Shown piece after piece: positions 28,173 through 37,689 of a stretch of 64,000 bases of DNA (within the stretch, counting starts at the first letter, position 1; every line of letters begins with the position of its first letter). The stretch covers positions 1-64,000 of the forward strand of contig JARYMF010000002.1 of the NCBI GenBank assembly GCA_029907255.1. The letters are read 5' to 3'. Below the pieces are notes generated by a model. The model searched no databases. It saw only the letters and a list, made by a program, of their open reading frames with translations, and was not told the DNA's origin. The DNA comes from Armatimonadota bacterium. GTDB taxonomy: Bacteria; Armatimonadota; UBA5829; DTJY01. The position numbers were made by a program, and so were the translations under genes.

Positions 28173-29450
28173 TTAAGCAAGTGTTTTCAGCAGTTCGCCC
28201 GCCGCATTTGCAATTTTCACCCCAGCGGGTGGCTCGAGCATGGCGGAGACGATGGGCATTGTTTCGTAGGTCCCTGGGTAGAAAGCATCCTGGGTGGGGA
28301 TGTATCCAAACGTATTGTTCGCCAGCTCCACCACGAATGTCTGCCGAAATGGCGACCATTCTTTGATGCTGAGGCCGTACTCAACAAAGAGTTCGCCTGG
28401 GATGCCGACAACCGCCGTTTCTGCAATTCTAATCGCTTGGACTTCAACATCGGCGAGCTTCCCATCGAGGCTGTAGTTCTCAATGGCTTTTGCTTGTGCC
28501 TTGTCGAAGCTGTCTGCGCTTGGGTTTGACAGAACGGCTGACGCCTTTTCTCTCAGCGCCTTGGTCAGCGGGTGATATGGTATTTTAAGAATGGATTTGC
28601 GAACCCCCAATATGCCGTCCATTGGCTTGGAGAGCTCCGAAGCCGCAAGCACTTTGCCCGCCAGCACCCGCGCTATCCGCTTTACTTCGCCCCGCCCTGT
28701 TTGGCTGTCTGGCTTCGAAACATCCCGATGGTTGATATTCCCGCATGCGCCCTGCATGAAGACTACCAGCGGCTTGCTTTCGTAAACTGAGCTTACGATG
28801 CGCGCCATCTCGCCTGGGAAGTCGGCGGATGCTTCACAGCCACCCATAACATCGGGGTGGAGGGCATAGTTTACCAGGATGGCGGTCGGCATGCCGTCTT
28901 CGCCATCTATGCGCAGTACGTTCACCTGCGGGTCAATTGGGCCGTCGGGACCGAGTATGTTTGGGTCTTGCTTTGGGGGATTAAACCGCACGCTCCCATC
29001 CTTCATGCGATATCGGCGGTTGAAGGCAATTCGGTCTTCGTATTCTTCGCCAAGCCTGAGGATTACTGGCTGGAGATTGTCGTATGCCTGGATGATTGAG
29101 CTGGCAATCATCTCCGGCAGTTTGCTGAGATATTCCTCGCTTACTGGCACAACTCGCCCGCGTCTAACCTGGGGACCAGTATGCGTATGGGTCGCCGAAA
29201 TCATTATGTTGTCGGGCGGTATGCCGACTGCCCGAGATGCAATCTCTCGCGCCCTGCGAACCTCTTCGGCTTCGACTGCTTGGAGGTCGCATACCGTTAT
29301 GCTGACTTTCGTTGAGCCGTCGTCGAGAACGATTGACTTTGCGAGAAGGTCATCGCAGATTCCCGAGCACGGCCGCTCGTAGAAATAGCCGCCAAGTGAG
29401 ACGCCAAGCGGCGGGTTGATAATTTGTGTGCCTGTGCCTGCTCGCATCAT
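28173..29450 (-). CDS. Neutral/alkaline ceramidase N-domain-like protein (copy A)
   Basis: Protein of 425 residues of the same family as its downstream neighbour: MRAGTGTQIINPPLGVSLGG at the start, SATHTHTGPQVRRGR, NYALHPDVMGGCEASADFPG and FMQGACGNINHRD. It begins with two consecutive ATG codons 8 bp after the rhamnosidase stop and has no clear ribosome site, so it may depend on coupling. The two copies differ at their ends but share a run of more than 65 identical nucleotides in the middle. Possible deacylase or amidase; substrate unknown. Confidence 0.8.
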   Translation of the reverse strand: MMRAGTGTQIINPPLGVSLGGYFYERPCSGICDDLLAKSIVLDDGSTKVSITVCDLQAVEAEEVRRAREIASRAVGIPPDNIMISATHTHTGPQVRRGRVVPVSEEYLSKLPEMIASSIIQAYDNLQPVILRLGEEYEDRIAFNRRYRMKDGSVRFNPPKQDPNILGPDGPIDPQVNVLRIDGEDGMPTAILVNYALHPDVMGGCEASADFPGEMARIVSSVYESKPLVVFMQGACGNINHRDVSKPDSQTGRGEVKRIARVLAGKVLAASELSKPMDGILGVRKSILKIPYHPLTKALREKASAVLSNPSADSFDKAQAKAIENYSLDGKLADVEVQAIRIAETAVVGIPGELFVEYGLSIKEWSPFRQTFVVELANNTFGYIPTQDAFYPGTYETMPIVSAMLEPPAGVKIANAAGELLKTLA

Positions 29451-29458
29451 TGTTATTG

Positions 29459-32400
29459 TTAGCTACTGCTCAGTTCGAACGAGTATTTGCCGGAGCCTAC
29501 CTCGAATCTAACCCAATCTCCTTCGTCGGCCGCTGATTCTATGCCGTCGGCGCCTGGGATGAATTTGCCGCCTTTCCATACTAAGACCCCGCTTTCTTTG
29601 ACGATGGGGTTCTTTATGCCATTCTTCGGCACCCAGACGGATGCGCAGGAGTTTGCGGGAACAGTGGCATCAAGCGTCAGCTTGTCTTGAGAGCGCTTCC
29701 AGTGCGATGCGGCGGTCCCTCTGATGGTTTCAACCGAAGCCTTTGCCTCTGTCAGGTCTCCCATTACAAATGGTTTGATGTAAAAATACTCGAACCCGCC
29801 GTGCTCGAACTTCGGCGCTATGCCCGCAATCTTTCGATAGAACCAGGCGCTGATTGAGCCGAAAGCCGGATGGTTGTGTGAATTCATGCCGTTGCCGACA
29901 GCATACACCCACAGCTCCCATATAGTAGTCGCTCCATTTTCAATCATATAGCCCCACCCGGGGTAATCTTTCTGAGTTACTATAGTATAGGCGACATCCG
30001 GATGCCCTTCGTTGCAGAGGACGTCGGGAAGGTAGCGTGCCCCAAGGAATCCCACGCTCAGATGCCCCTTGTGGTTTACCATTATATCATGGACCAGGTT
30101 ATCCACAACCGCCTTTTTGTGTTCTTTGGGGACGATGCCGAGGTAGAGCGGCCAGGCATTCGAATATTGACTGCCATTTCCATACGTATTGGACTCCGGA
30201 TGGAAAAACTTGGCATTGAAGGCGTCGGCAATTTTCGAGCACAAGGCGCTGTATTCGCGAAAATCTTTGAAATGGCCTGTTTTTCGCGCTATCTGCCTCA
30301 GGATGTCGGCGACGTAGTAGAACGCCCCCGTCGAAATCAGGTCCTTCGGAGTCTCGACGACGCCCACCCAATCGCCGTAATTATTGCGGCTTAGGATGCC
30401 GTCTGGCGCCTCTTTGGCGAGCATATCCACATATCGCTTGAGGTTTTCGTAGTGTTTTTCCAAAAGTCGCTGGTCGCCGGTATGGCGGTACATGTCCCAG
30501 ACGATAACATGATAAGCCGCCGCCCACATTGGGTCCCCGGGATTCGACCCCCAAACATGGGGAACCGTATCGGGGATTCTGCCGTCTTCGCCCTGCTGGT
30601 CTTGTATGTCCTGGAGGAATTTGGAGAATGCGGCACCCATATCGAAGTTGTAGAAGCCGACCTCCGCCGCTACTCCTGCGTCGCCCATCCACCCCTGGCG
30701 TTCGTCGCGCTGGGGGCAGTCGGTTGGAATACTGTGCCAGTTGGTTTTGTAGCCCCAGACGGAGTTGTGCTGGATTTGGTTTATAAGCGCATTGGAGCAC
30801 TCAAAAGAACCTCGCTGGGGGAAATCGGTTCGAACGACACAGCCGAGCAGGGTGTCGAGGTCTGGCTCCCCAGGGAAGCCTTCCAGCTGGACGTATCGGA
30901 AGCCGTGATAGGTGAATCTTGGTTCGTAGACTTCGACGCCATCACCCTTAAGGATGTAGCGGTCGGTGGCTCTAGCGCTTCTAAGGTTTTCTTGGTTCAC
31001 CATGCCGTAGTCATAAAGCACTTCGGCATAGCGGAGGCGCACCTCTGTTCCCGCTGGACCCGACACTTTCAGGCGGCACCAGCCGGAGAAATTTTGTCCG
31101 AAGTCGTAAACCCAGATGCCTTCTTTTGGACTGGTAACTGCTTTTGGCTTGATTGTCTCACTTACCCGAATGGGTTGAATTACTTCCGCGGAAAGTTTTT
31201 GGGTTGGCGATGGGACTGTTTCCGCCGGCTCCCACTTTGAGTCGTCGAAGCCGGGAGCATCCCATCCGGGCTGTTCGAGCCGAGCGTCGTACACCTCGCC
31301 ATGGTAGAGGGAGTTCTCTAGGATTGGGCTGTTGCCGCGCTTCCAGTGGGAGTCGGTAACTATGCTTGTCCTTGTGCCGTCTTCGAACATTATGTTTAGC
31401 TGAAGGATGAATCGCGGAGACTTGCTGTACCATCCTTTGCCTAGTATTACGCCGACGGCATTTCTACCTTGCCTGAGCATTTCTGTTACATCGTATGTGC
31501 TGTAGAGCACCCGCTTGTCGAAGACCGTATATGCCGGGTCGAGGACGCGGTCGCCTACTTTCCTGCCGTTCAGGTGAAGCTCGCAGTAGCCTAGCCCTGT
31601 AACGTATGCCCGCGCCCATTTGACAGGCTTTGGCAGTTCGAACTCCCTCCGAAACAAGGGAGCAATCTTCGGCTCCTCAGCGGACCTGAGGATTCCTTCT
31701 GTAAGTTGGCTTGCAGACCATCCGCTGTCCTCAATGCTGTCGAGCGCTTTGACCTGCTTTCCAAAGGCGATGTCGGTGCCGTCTGGGCTTATGACCTGCA
31801 TTTCTGCAAGCGCTAACAGCCTCTGGCCATCCTGCCGCATCCAAAGCTTTGTAGCCGTCAGCCTGACGTAGCGCGCCTTGACGGTGTCGAATTTATGCTC
31901 AACAGGCTGTTCCTTTGGGTTCGGCTGGTCCTCGGCGGTTTTGTCAACAAGTATAGTTGGCTCCTTGAAGTCTGGTTCATTGGAAGCCTCAAGCCGATAG
32001 CGCAGAGGGAAACCAAAGCCGGGGACGTCTTCCCGCCAGTTGTAGGGCCTTGCTGGGAACAGCTTAACAGCCGAGAACTCCATTGGTTCGCCCAAATCAA
32101 CCTGCACCCACTTAACGTCCTCCGCTTTTGAGCTGAGTGCTGAGTGGTAGCCGTTGCCGCCTCCCGGAGCCGCCAGCCAGACGCCCTGCCACTCAGATTG
32201 GTCCAGCAGGGCGGTTTCAAACCACGCAGGTTCGCTGAATTCGCTTTCGACATCATTTGCGTCCCACACCTTGACACGCCACCAGTATCTCGTTCCGCTT
32301 TTCAGCCGGGGTCCAAGCGGAAGCGAAATTATATTCTTGCTTGATTCTACTTTGCCGAGGTCCCAGATATTTGCCTTGCCGCTTAGGAGTGCCTGGAGGT

Positions 32401-32635
32401 CATCTGCAATTTGAATCTGAAATGCGCTTTGCCTGCAGTTTCTTCCATCCTGAACAAACTGCCATGAGAATCTGGGTTCGACTGCATCAATGCCTAGAGG
32501 ATTCTCGCGATATTCGGTCAGAAGGCGAGTTACACGCGGCTTTGAGTCGGCACGCGCGTCGTTTGCAAGGTTGAGTATTACCCCTGCGGCGAGAATAAAC
32601 AGGAGCCAGCATGGATTTGAAATGTCAATGCTCAT
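29459..32635 (-). CDS. Alpha-L-rhamnosidase, GH78
   Basis: Protein of 1058 residues with a signal peptide (WLLFILAAGVILNL, then ANDARA). The N-terminal GH78 fibronectin-like domain has VTRLLTEYRENPLGIDAVEP and YWWRVKVWD. A discoidin-like insert (about 165-285; WVQVDLGEPMEFSAVKLFPA and ARYVRLTATKLW) is a likely carbohydrate-binding module. The family's N-terminal jelly-roll part contains ARAYVTGLGYCELHLNGRKV. The catalytic alpha/alpha barrel contains NWHSIPTDCPQRDERQGWMG (about 637-656), the GH78 signature. The enzyme would cut terminal alpha-L-rhamnose from glycans outside the cytoplasm. AAGGA lies 6 nt before the ATG. It is in the middle of the long minus-strand operon. Confidence 0.92.
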   Translation of the reverse strand: MSIDISNPCWLLFILAAGVILNLANDARADSKPRVTRLLTEYRENPLGIDAVEPRFSWQFVQDGRNCRQSAFQIQIADDLQALLSGKANIWDLGKVESSKNIISLPLGPRLKSGTRYWWRVKVWDANDVESEFSEPAWFETALLDQSEWQGVWLAAPGGGNGYHSALSSKAEDVKWVQVDLGEPMEFSAVKLFPARPYNWREDVPGFGFPLRYRLEASNEPDFKEPTILVDKTAEDQPNPKEQPVEHKFDTVKARYVRLTATKLWMRQDGQRLLALAEMQVISPDGTDIAFGKQVKALDSIEDSGWSASQLTEGILRSAEEPKIAPLFRREFELPKPVKWARAYVTGLGYCELHLNGRKVGDRVLDPAYTVFDKRVLYSTYDVTEMLRQGRNAVGVILGKGWYSKSPRFILQLNIMFEDGTRTSIVTDSHWKRGNSPILENSLYHGEVYDARLEQPGWDAPGFDDSKWEPAETVPSPTQKLSAEVIQPIRVSETIKPKAVTSPKEGIWVYDFGQNFSGWCRLKVSGPAGTEVRLRYAEVLYDYGMVNQENLRSARATDRYILKGDGVEVYEPRFTYHGFRYVQLEGFPGEPDLDTLLGCVVRTDFPQRGSFECSNALINQIQHNSVWGYKTNWHSIPTDCPQRDERQGWMGDAGVAAEVGFYNFDMGAAFSKFLQDIQDQQGEDGRIPDTVPHVWGSNPGDPMWAAAYHVIVWDMYRHTGDQRLLEKHYENLKRYVDMLAKEAPDGILSRNNYGDWVGVVETPKDLISTGAFYYVADILRQIARKTGHFKDFREYSALCSKIADAFNAKFFHPESNTYGNGSQYSNAWPLYLGIVPKEHKKAVVDNLVHDIMVNHKGHLSVGFLGARYLPDVLCNEGHPDVAYTIVTQKDYPGWGYMIENGATTIWELWVYAVGNGMNSHNHPAFGSISAWFYRKIAGIAPKFEHGGFEYFYIKPFVMGDLTEAKASVETIRGTAASHWKRSQDKLTLDATVPANSCASVWVPKNGIKNPIVKESGVLVWKGGKFIPGADGIESAADEGDWVRFEVGSGKYSFELSSS

Positions 32636-32658
32636 AAAAATCCTTCCCCCATGGTATT

Positions 32659-34455
32659 TTAATGATTAATACTTACTTTTTCTCTTACTTGCTCCACAAA
32701 TTTTGCGTCGCCTTGGAAGCCTAGCCTGCGGGCAAAGCTAATCTCGCGCCACGCCCCAGCGTAGTCTCCTTTAGCGAATAGCGCGGTCGAAAGGTTGTAA
32801 TGTATAACAGGGTTGTTTGGCGTGAGCTCAATGGCGGCGTAATAGTGTTCGACTGCCTCATCCACCTTGCCGAGCTTCATCAAGGCGTTTGCTAGGTTGT
32901 TGTGTGCCTTAGCGTCATCTGGTCTCATTTCCAAAATCTGCCGATAGCCCTCAATTGCATCTTCAATGCGGCCAGTCGAACCTAGGGCGTTTGCCATATT
33001 CCCTTGCGCCTCAATTGATTCTGGGTGAATGCGAAGCGCCGCCGCATAGTGCTTTATCGCCTCACCAATCTTTTTCTGATCTGCCAGCGCGAGACCCAAG
33101 TTGTTGTGTGCGACATCGCTCTCCACCACGGCGAGAGAGCGGCGGAAAAGGGTTAAGCTGTTCTTCCAATATCCGAGCTGGGTATATGTGCATGCGGCGA
33201 AAACAGCTATGGCGGCGCATGCCAAGAATGGAAGAATGCTTGCTGGGGTTTTTGAAAGAGGACCCCGCCTTTTCTCATTTGCCGCTTCTGGTTTGCTTTC
33301 TCTATTCGCACATCCTGCCAGTTCGGGCATCCCCCAGGCTAATATTATGAAGATTCCAATGAGTGGGATGTATGTATATCTGTCAGCCATTGCTTGCGCG
33401 CCGACCTGAACTAAGCCTATGACGGGTATAAGCGTTCCGATATACCAAAGCCAACCTACCATCAGGTAGTGCCGCCCATGCTTCGAGAGGCGGTAGACGA
33501 AAAACGATGCGCTGGCTAGGATTACCGCCGCCGTGAGAACCTTCCACTCCGGCAGGGTATCTTTGGGGTGCGGATAGAAAATAGCTAGTTTCCTAGGCCA
33601 GATGGTTTTCCAAAGGTATGTTGCATATGATACTACTGCATTGGCGGTGCGAATCCCAGGGGGCAGCATTTCCAGCGACCCAAGCGACCTGCCCTTGGCT
33701 TGCGCGAGACAGGTAACAATGCTGGATGCAAGGGAAAGGGCAAAAAGCGGCGCCTTCTCCCAGATGAGCTTCCAATAAGAGCCCTTGCTTTTCTTTTTTC
33801 TTTCAGCCGATAACTTGCTCTTTTGGTTAGCGGTGAATGGGTAAGTAATTCGGCACAGCGGCCAGAAGTCGAGGAGAAGGAGCACGAAAGGAAGAGTTAC
33901 GAGCATGGGCTTTGCCATTAAGCCTGCGGCAAACAATATCACAACAAGCATATATCTGCCGACGCTCGGATGCCGAGCATACCCAATATATGCCAGCATG
34001 GTCAGCATCCAAAACATAGTACTGAGGACGTCTTTTCTCTCGGCTACCCATGCGACGGATTCGATATGGAGTGGGTGGGTGGCGAACAGTGCCGCTACAA
34101 GACCGCTCTTCCACGGCGACCCCGTCATCCAATTGAAGGCGAGGAACAACAGCAGGACGTTCAGCAGGTGGAGCACTAAGTTAGTTAGGTGGTGCCCCAT
34201 TGGCTTAAATCCGAAGAGTTGAATATCCAATATGTGTGAGATCCAAGTCAGTGGGTGCCAGTTGGCGGCATAGAAAGAAGTAAATGCCCAGCGGATGCTC
34301 TGCCAAGTGCCTGTTCTCAAGTTATCGTTGCGGGTAATATATTTGTCATCGTCGTAGTTGATGAAGTCGTGGCTGAGCATCTGCCAATAGACGGGTAGGG
34401 TAATGGCTATCAGTATAAGAATAATTGCTAAACTTGTACCCCAGGGCTTCTTAAT
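32659..34455 (-). CDS. TMTC-like polytopic membrane protein with TPR repeats (probable AUU start)
   Basis: Multi-spanning membrane protein followed by tetratricopeptide repeats, a common bacterial family related to GT-C/TMTC proteins with possible glycosyl-transfer roles. The first ATG (34380) falls after the first membrane helix. In frame upstream are codons for KKPWGTSLAIILILIAITLP and VYWQ, starting at an ATT (34455) with GGTGAGG about 5 nt before it; an in-frame TGA lies three codons further up. The family normally has this N-terminal helix, so I start at AUU, giving 598 residues. Conserved blocks are FINYDDDKYITRNDNL, NWHPLTWISHILDIQLFG, HPLHIESVAWVAERKDVLS and GAQAMADRYTYIPLIG. TPRs occupy about 440-580. 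A role in modifying or exporting surface glycans is inferred. Confidence 0.75.
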   Translation of the reverse strand: MKKPWGTSLAIILILIAITLPVYWQMLSHDFINYDDDKYITRNDNLRTGTWQSIRWAFTSFYAANWHPLTWISHILDIQLFGFKPMGHHLTNLVLHLLNVLLLFLAFNWMTGSPWKSGLVAALFATHPLHIESVAWVAERKDVLSTMFWMLTMLAYIGYARHPSVGRYMLVVILFAAGLMAKPMLVTLPFVLLLLDFWPLCRITYPFTANQKSKLSAERKKKSKGSYWKLIWEKAPLFALSLASSIVTCLAQAKGRSLGSLEMLPPGIRTANAVVSYATYLWKTIWPRKLAIFYPHPKDTLPEWKVLTAAVILASASFFVYRLSKHGRHYLMVGWLWYIGTLIPVIGLVQVGAQAMADRYTYIPLIGIFIILAWGMPELAGCANRESKPEAANEKRRGPLSKTPASILPFLACAAIAVFAACTYTQLGYWKNSLTLFRRSLAVVESDVAHNNLGLALADQKKIGEAIKHYAAALRIHPESIEAQGNMANALGSTGRIEDAIEGYRQILEMRPDDAKAHNNLANALMKLGKVDEAVEHYYAAIELTPNNPVIHYNLSTALFAKGDYAGAWREISFARRLGFQGDAKFVEQVREKVSINH

Positions 34456-34468
34456 AGTGCCTCACCAC

Positions 34469-35341
34469 CTATCCCTTCAACCCCGACATCACAATGCCCC
34501 TCACGAAGTACTTCTGCGCCGAGAAGAATATTATCAGCACCGGCAGGAGGACCGCCACCGAAGCGGCCATCATCAGGTGGTACTCGGTCCCATGAAGAGT
34601 TTTGAACGATGCCAGTCCGAGCGCAAGCGTCTTATTCTCCATAGACTGGATGTAAATCAGCGGTCCCATGAAGTCATTCCAGTGGCTCATGAAGCTGAAT
34701 ACCGCTACTGTTGCAAGCGCTGGCTTGGAGAGTGGAATTGCCACATTCCAGTAGACTCCAAAAGGACTGCATCCGTCAATTTTTGCGGCGTCCTCCAGTT
34801 CTGTTGGGATAGTTAGAAAAAATTGCCTGAGCAGGAAGATAAAGAATGCACCGCCGCCGAAAAATGCCGGCACAATGAGCGGCTTAAGTGTGTCAATCCA
34901 CCGCAGATATGTAAATAAAATAAATGTCGGTATCTGCGTAACCTGAGCCGGAAGCATCATCGTTGAAAGCACCAGGATAAAAATCGCATCGCGCCCTGGA
35001 AACCTCATGCGCGAGAAGCCAAATGCAACAAGGGATGCGCTTAGCACTTGTCCGATTATGCAGGAGATGGTGATGATAAGCGTATTTTTTAGGAATAAGT
35101 GGAATGGCAGAACCGTCAGCGCGTCCTTGTAGTTTTTCCAGACAACAGGGTTGGGTATCCACGAGCGATTTTTTACGATGACCTTCGAAGCTTCGGTTAG
35201 CGAGGTTGAAAGCATCCAGAAGAAGGGTATGAGGAAGACGCACGACAGCCCAATTAAGACTGCGTAAGTTAGCGCAATCTTCGCATTTCTCCATGCGCGA
35301 ACTTTCGGGTTGCCAATTCGTTTTCTTGAAGCTACAGCCAT
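34469..35341 (-). CDS. Carbohydrate ABC transporter permease, MalG type
   Basis: Protein of 290 residues with six predicted membrane helices and the inner-membrane permease signature around ELEDAAKIDGCSPFGVYWNV (EAA loop, binding the ATPase). The C-terminus LIIFFSAQKYFVRGIVMSGL is typical of MalG/UgpE-like sugar permeases. It follows the MalF-type permease by 28 bp. There is no ABC ATPase gene in the operon, so a shared MsmX/UgpC-like ATPase encoded elsewhere is expected. Confidence 0.9.
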   Translation of the reverse strand: MAVASRKRIGNPKVRAWRNAKIALTYAVLIGLSCVFLIPFFWMLSTSLTEASKVIVKNRSWIPNPVVWKNYKDALTVLPFHLFLKNTLIITISCIIGQVLSASLVAFGFSRMRFPGRDAIFILVLSTMMLPAQVTQIPTFILFTYLRWIDTLKPLIVPAFFGGGAFFIFLLRQFFLTIPTELEDAAKIDGCSPFGVYWNVAIPLSKPALATVAVFSFMSHWNDFMGPLIYIQSMENKTLALGLASFKTLHGTEYHLMMAASVAVLLPVLIIFFSAQKYFVRGIVMSGLKG

Positions 35342-35369
35342 TGGTTGTTCTCGCCACTCTGCCTTTCTG

Positions 35370-36308
35370 CTACTGATAATGCACCCATCTCCTGGAAAGA
35401 CGGAATTGGATTAGCGTAAGCGTAAGTATGATGATAAACAAGAGCCACGCCATCGCCGAAGCATATCCCATTCGGAAGTACATGAACGCGTTTTGGAAAA
35501 GATAGAGCACATAGAACAGCGTTGCATTCATTGGGCCGCCGCCGGTCATGATAAATGCGGCTCCAAAGACCTGGAATGCGCCAATGATGCTCATTATTAG
35601 GTTGAAAAAGATGGTCGGGCTGAGCATTGGGATGGTAACGTAGCGGAACTTTTGGACGGTATTTGCTCCATCAATCGTTGCGGCTTCGTAAAGTTCCTCG
35701 GGAATCCCCTGCAGTCCCGCCAAATAGATGAGCATTCCGCCCCCAACGCCCCAAAGCGACATTATTATGAGCGCTGGCATTGCCCAATGGGGGTCGGCAA
35801 GCCATTTTGGGGGATTCGCCACCAGCGGCACCAATTTCCAGTTTATCCCATTTGAAAAATCAAGCCACCATACCTGATGCCTAAGCGCACGATTGAGTAG
35901 CCCAAGCTCTGGGTTGAAAATCCAGCTCCACAACAGGTAGGTTGCGACGCCTGCGGTAACCGACGGCACATAGAAAAGTGTGCGAAAGAGCCTCATGCCT
36001 TTTAGCTTTTGGTTAAGCAGAAGTGCCGTGCCGAGCGCGCCGCACATGCCTAGTGGAATTGCAAATGCCGCATAGTAGATTGTATTAAACAGCGACTTTC
36101 GAATCAGTGGGTCGCTTGCCATCTTCGCGTAATTCGCGAAGCCCACAAACTTAGGCGGCGTAAGAATGTCCCATTTGCAGAAACTGAGCGCGAGCGATGC
36201 AATCACTGGGCCCAGCGCGAATACAAGAAAGCCAATCACCCATGGAAGGATGAACAAAAAGCCTTGAAAAGCCTCTATTTTTTGCCTTTTAGTCATGCGT
36301 TGCTTCAT
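35370..36308 (-). CDS. Carbohydrate ABC transporter permease, MalF type
   Basis: Protein of 312 residues with about six membrane helices. It starts with a basic stretch and FLFILPWVIGFLVFALGPVI and carries the EAA loop IPEELYEAATIDGANTVQKF, the contact for the ATP-binding subunit. It pairs with the MalG-type permease downstream and the solute-binding protein upstream (73-bp gap). The ribosome site before the ATG is weak; a second ATG four codons later is possible. Confidence 0.9.
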   Translation of the reverse strand: MKQRMTKRQKIEAFQGFLFILPWVIGFLVFALGPVIASLALSFCKWDILTPPKFVGFANYAKMASDPLIRKSLFNTIYYAAFAIPLGMCGALGTALLLNQKLKGMRLFRTLFYVPSVTAGVATYLLWSWIFNPELGLLNRALRHQVWWLDFSNGINWKLVPLVANPPKWLADPHWAMPALIIMSLWGVGGGMLIYLAGLQGIPEELYEAATIDGANTVQKFRYVTIPMLSPTIFFNLIMSIIGAFQVFGAAFIMTGGGPMNATLFYVLYLFQNAFMYFRMGYASAMAWLLFIIILTLTLIQFRLSRRWVHYQ

Positions 36309-36381
36309 AATTTGACCATAATAGATAGTTGAATTGCAAGCATTTTGCCTGCTGTCTTATTTTTCGCAAGCGATAGCCCTT

Positions 36382-37689
36382 CTACCATACTTCACCGCTG
36401 ACAGCGGCGTTTACCTCTGCGGCGAACTCCTTGCATACCTTTTCAACTGGTTCAAAGCCGAGGAATGCCGCCTCGAATTTTGTCATCGCTTGGTTGAACT
36501 CGGTGAACTGCGGTGGGAAGGGAGCCTGCCGCCCATATTCAATTGCATCGAGGAAAATCTTGTCATTGGGCGGCGAGATTGGCGACTTCAATACCATATC
36601 GGACATTGCTACCTTTTTGAAGGCTGGGAATGCGTTTCCTGCCTTTACATTTAGGATTGCTCCCTCATAGCCCGATAGGAACTTCAGAAACTCCCATGCT
36701 TCTTTTGGATGTTTTGTCGTCTTGAGAATGCAGTTGCCGCCCCATATGAATGTTGTTGCGCGGCATGCTGGTCCCTTTGGCATATGGGCTATATCCCACC
36801 TGAAAGGCACCCCTTTGCTGAATATTTTGTAGGCATAACGGCTGTCGGCAATCATTGCCGCACGTTCGGCGATGAACATCTCTTCGAAGCTTTGGCCAAG
36901 GGTTTGCGTAGATGTTGGGGCGACATGCTCTTTGATTGAAAGGTTTACATAGAACTCCATGCCTTTAATTGACCTGGGGTCGTCCATTAGACATTTTTTC
37001 ATATCGGGAGTGAGAATGTCGCCGCCTGCCATCCAGACCCAGGCTGGCCATCGGTTGTAGGAATTGATGTTCACGAAGCCAAATTGGTCAATTGTGCCGT
37101 CGCCGTCGGTGTCGCGAGTCAGCTTCTTTGCGGCCCAGAGGAACTTATTCCAATCCCAGGTCTCGTCGGGATAGGGAACGCCGTATTTGTCGAACATATC
37201 CTTGTTGTATACAAGGGCAATGGTGGAAAAGTCGCTCGGTAAGCCGAGAAGCTTTCCTTTGAAGCGCATGCCGTCTAGTACTCGCTCGAAGTAGTCATTT
37301 AAATCAAATGTCGGGTCCTTTTTAATTAAAGGGTTGAGGTCCAGCAAAATGTCTTTTACCGCATAGAATGGAAAGTTTTGCTGAGTAACGTGAATTATAT
37401 CAGGCGGAATCTTCCCAGCAATTAGCGTAAGCAGTTTTGCATCGTATCCCGTATCGCCGAGGCTTGAGTTGAGGCGAATCTTGATATGTGGGTGGGTGCG
37501 CTCGAACTCGGGAATTAAGTATTTCTCATACAGCTCAAGGAACTCGGGAGTTGCGTAGTTGTACCATTCTATTACTACTTTGCCATTCTCGTATTCGATT
37601 CGTTCCTTGGGCTTCATCACCCAATGGACCACGGGGATTGCGATGATTATGATTGCAAGATATGTAAACGTCCTTTTCATTCCACTCAT
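36382..37689 (-). CDS. Extracellular sugar-binding protein of an ABC transporter
   Basis: Protein of 435 residues of the family 1 solute-binding proteins: VVIEWYNYATPEFLELYEKY, FERTHPHIKIRL, then LLTLIAGKIPPDIIHVTQQN and a C-terminal KHPKEAWEFLKFLSGYEG. The N-terminus is a hydrophobic anchor (FTYLAIIIIAIPVVHWVM) without a lipobox cysteine, unusual for a binding protein of this class, so it may be membrane-anchored through an uncleaved signal. The ATG overlaps the stop of the upstream amidohydrolase (ATGA). Ligand unknown, probably an oligosaccharide released by the enzymes of this operon. Confidence 0.88.
   Translation of the reverse strand: MSGMKRTFTYLAIIIIAIPVVHWVMKPKERIEYENGKVVIEWYNYATPEFLELYEKYLIPEFERTHPHIKIRLNSSLGDTGYDAKLLTLIAGKIPPDIIHVTQQNFPFYAVKDILLDLNPLIKKDPTFDLNDYFERVLDGMRFKGKLLGLPSDFSTIALVYNKDMFDKYGVPYPDETWDWNKFLWAAKKLTRDTDGDGTIDQFGFVNINSYNRWPAWVWMAGGDILTPDMKKCLMDDPRSIKGMEFYVNLSIKEHVAPTSTQTLGQSFEEMFIAERAAMIADSRYAYKIFSKGVPFRWDIAHMPKGPACRATTFIWGGNCILKTTKHPKEAWEFLKFLSGYEGAILNVKAGNAFPAFKKVAMSDMVLKSPISPPNDKIFLDAIEYGRQAPFPPQFTEFNQAMTKFEAAFLGFEPVEKVCKEFAAEVNAAVSGEVW

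Noticed and set aside
27426-28529. 367-residue plus-strand open frame opposite the ceramidase-like genes
   Set aside because: It is antisense to two well-matched family members and shows no recognisable domain.
30452-31240. 262-residue plus-strand open frame opposite the rhamnosidase
   Set aside because: It lies wholly antisense to conserved GH78 sequence, including the catalytic motif.
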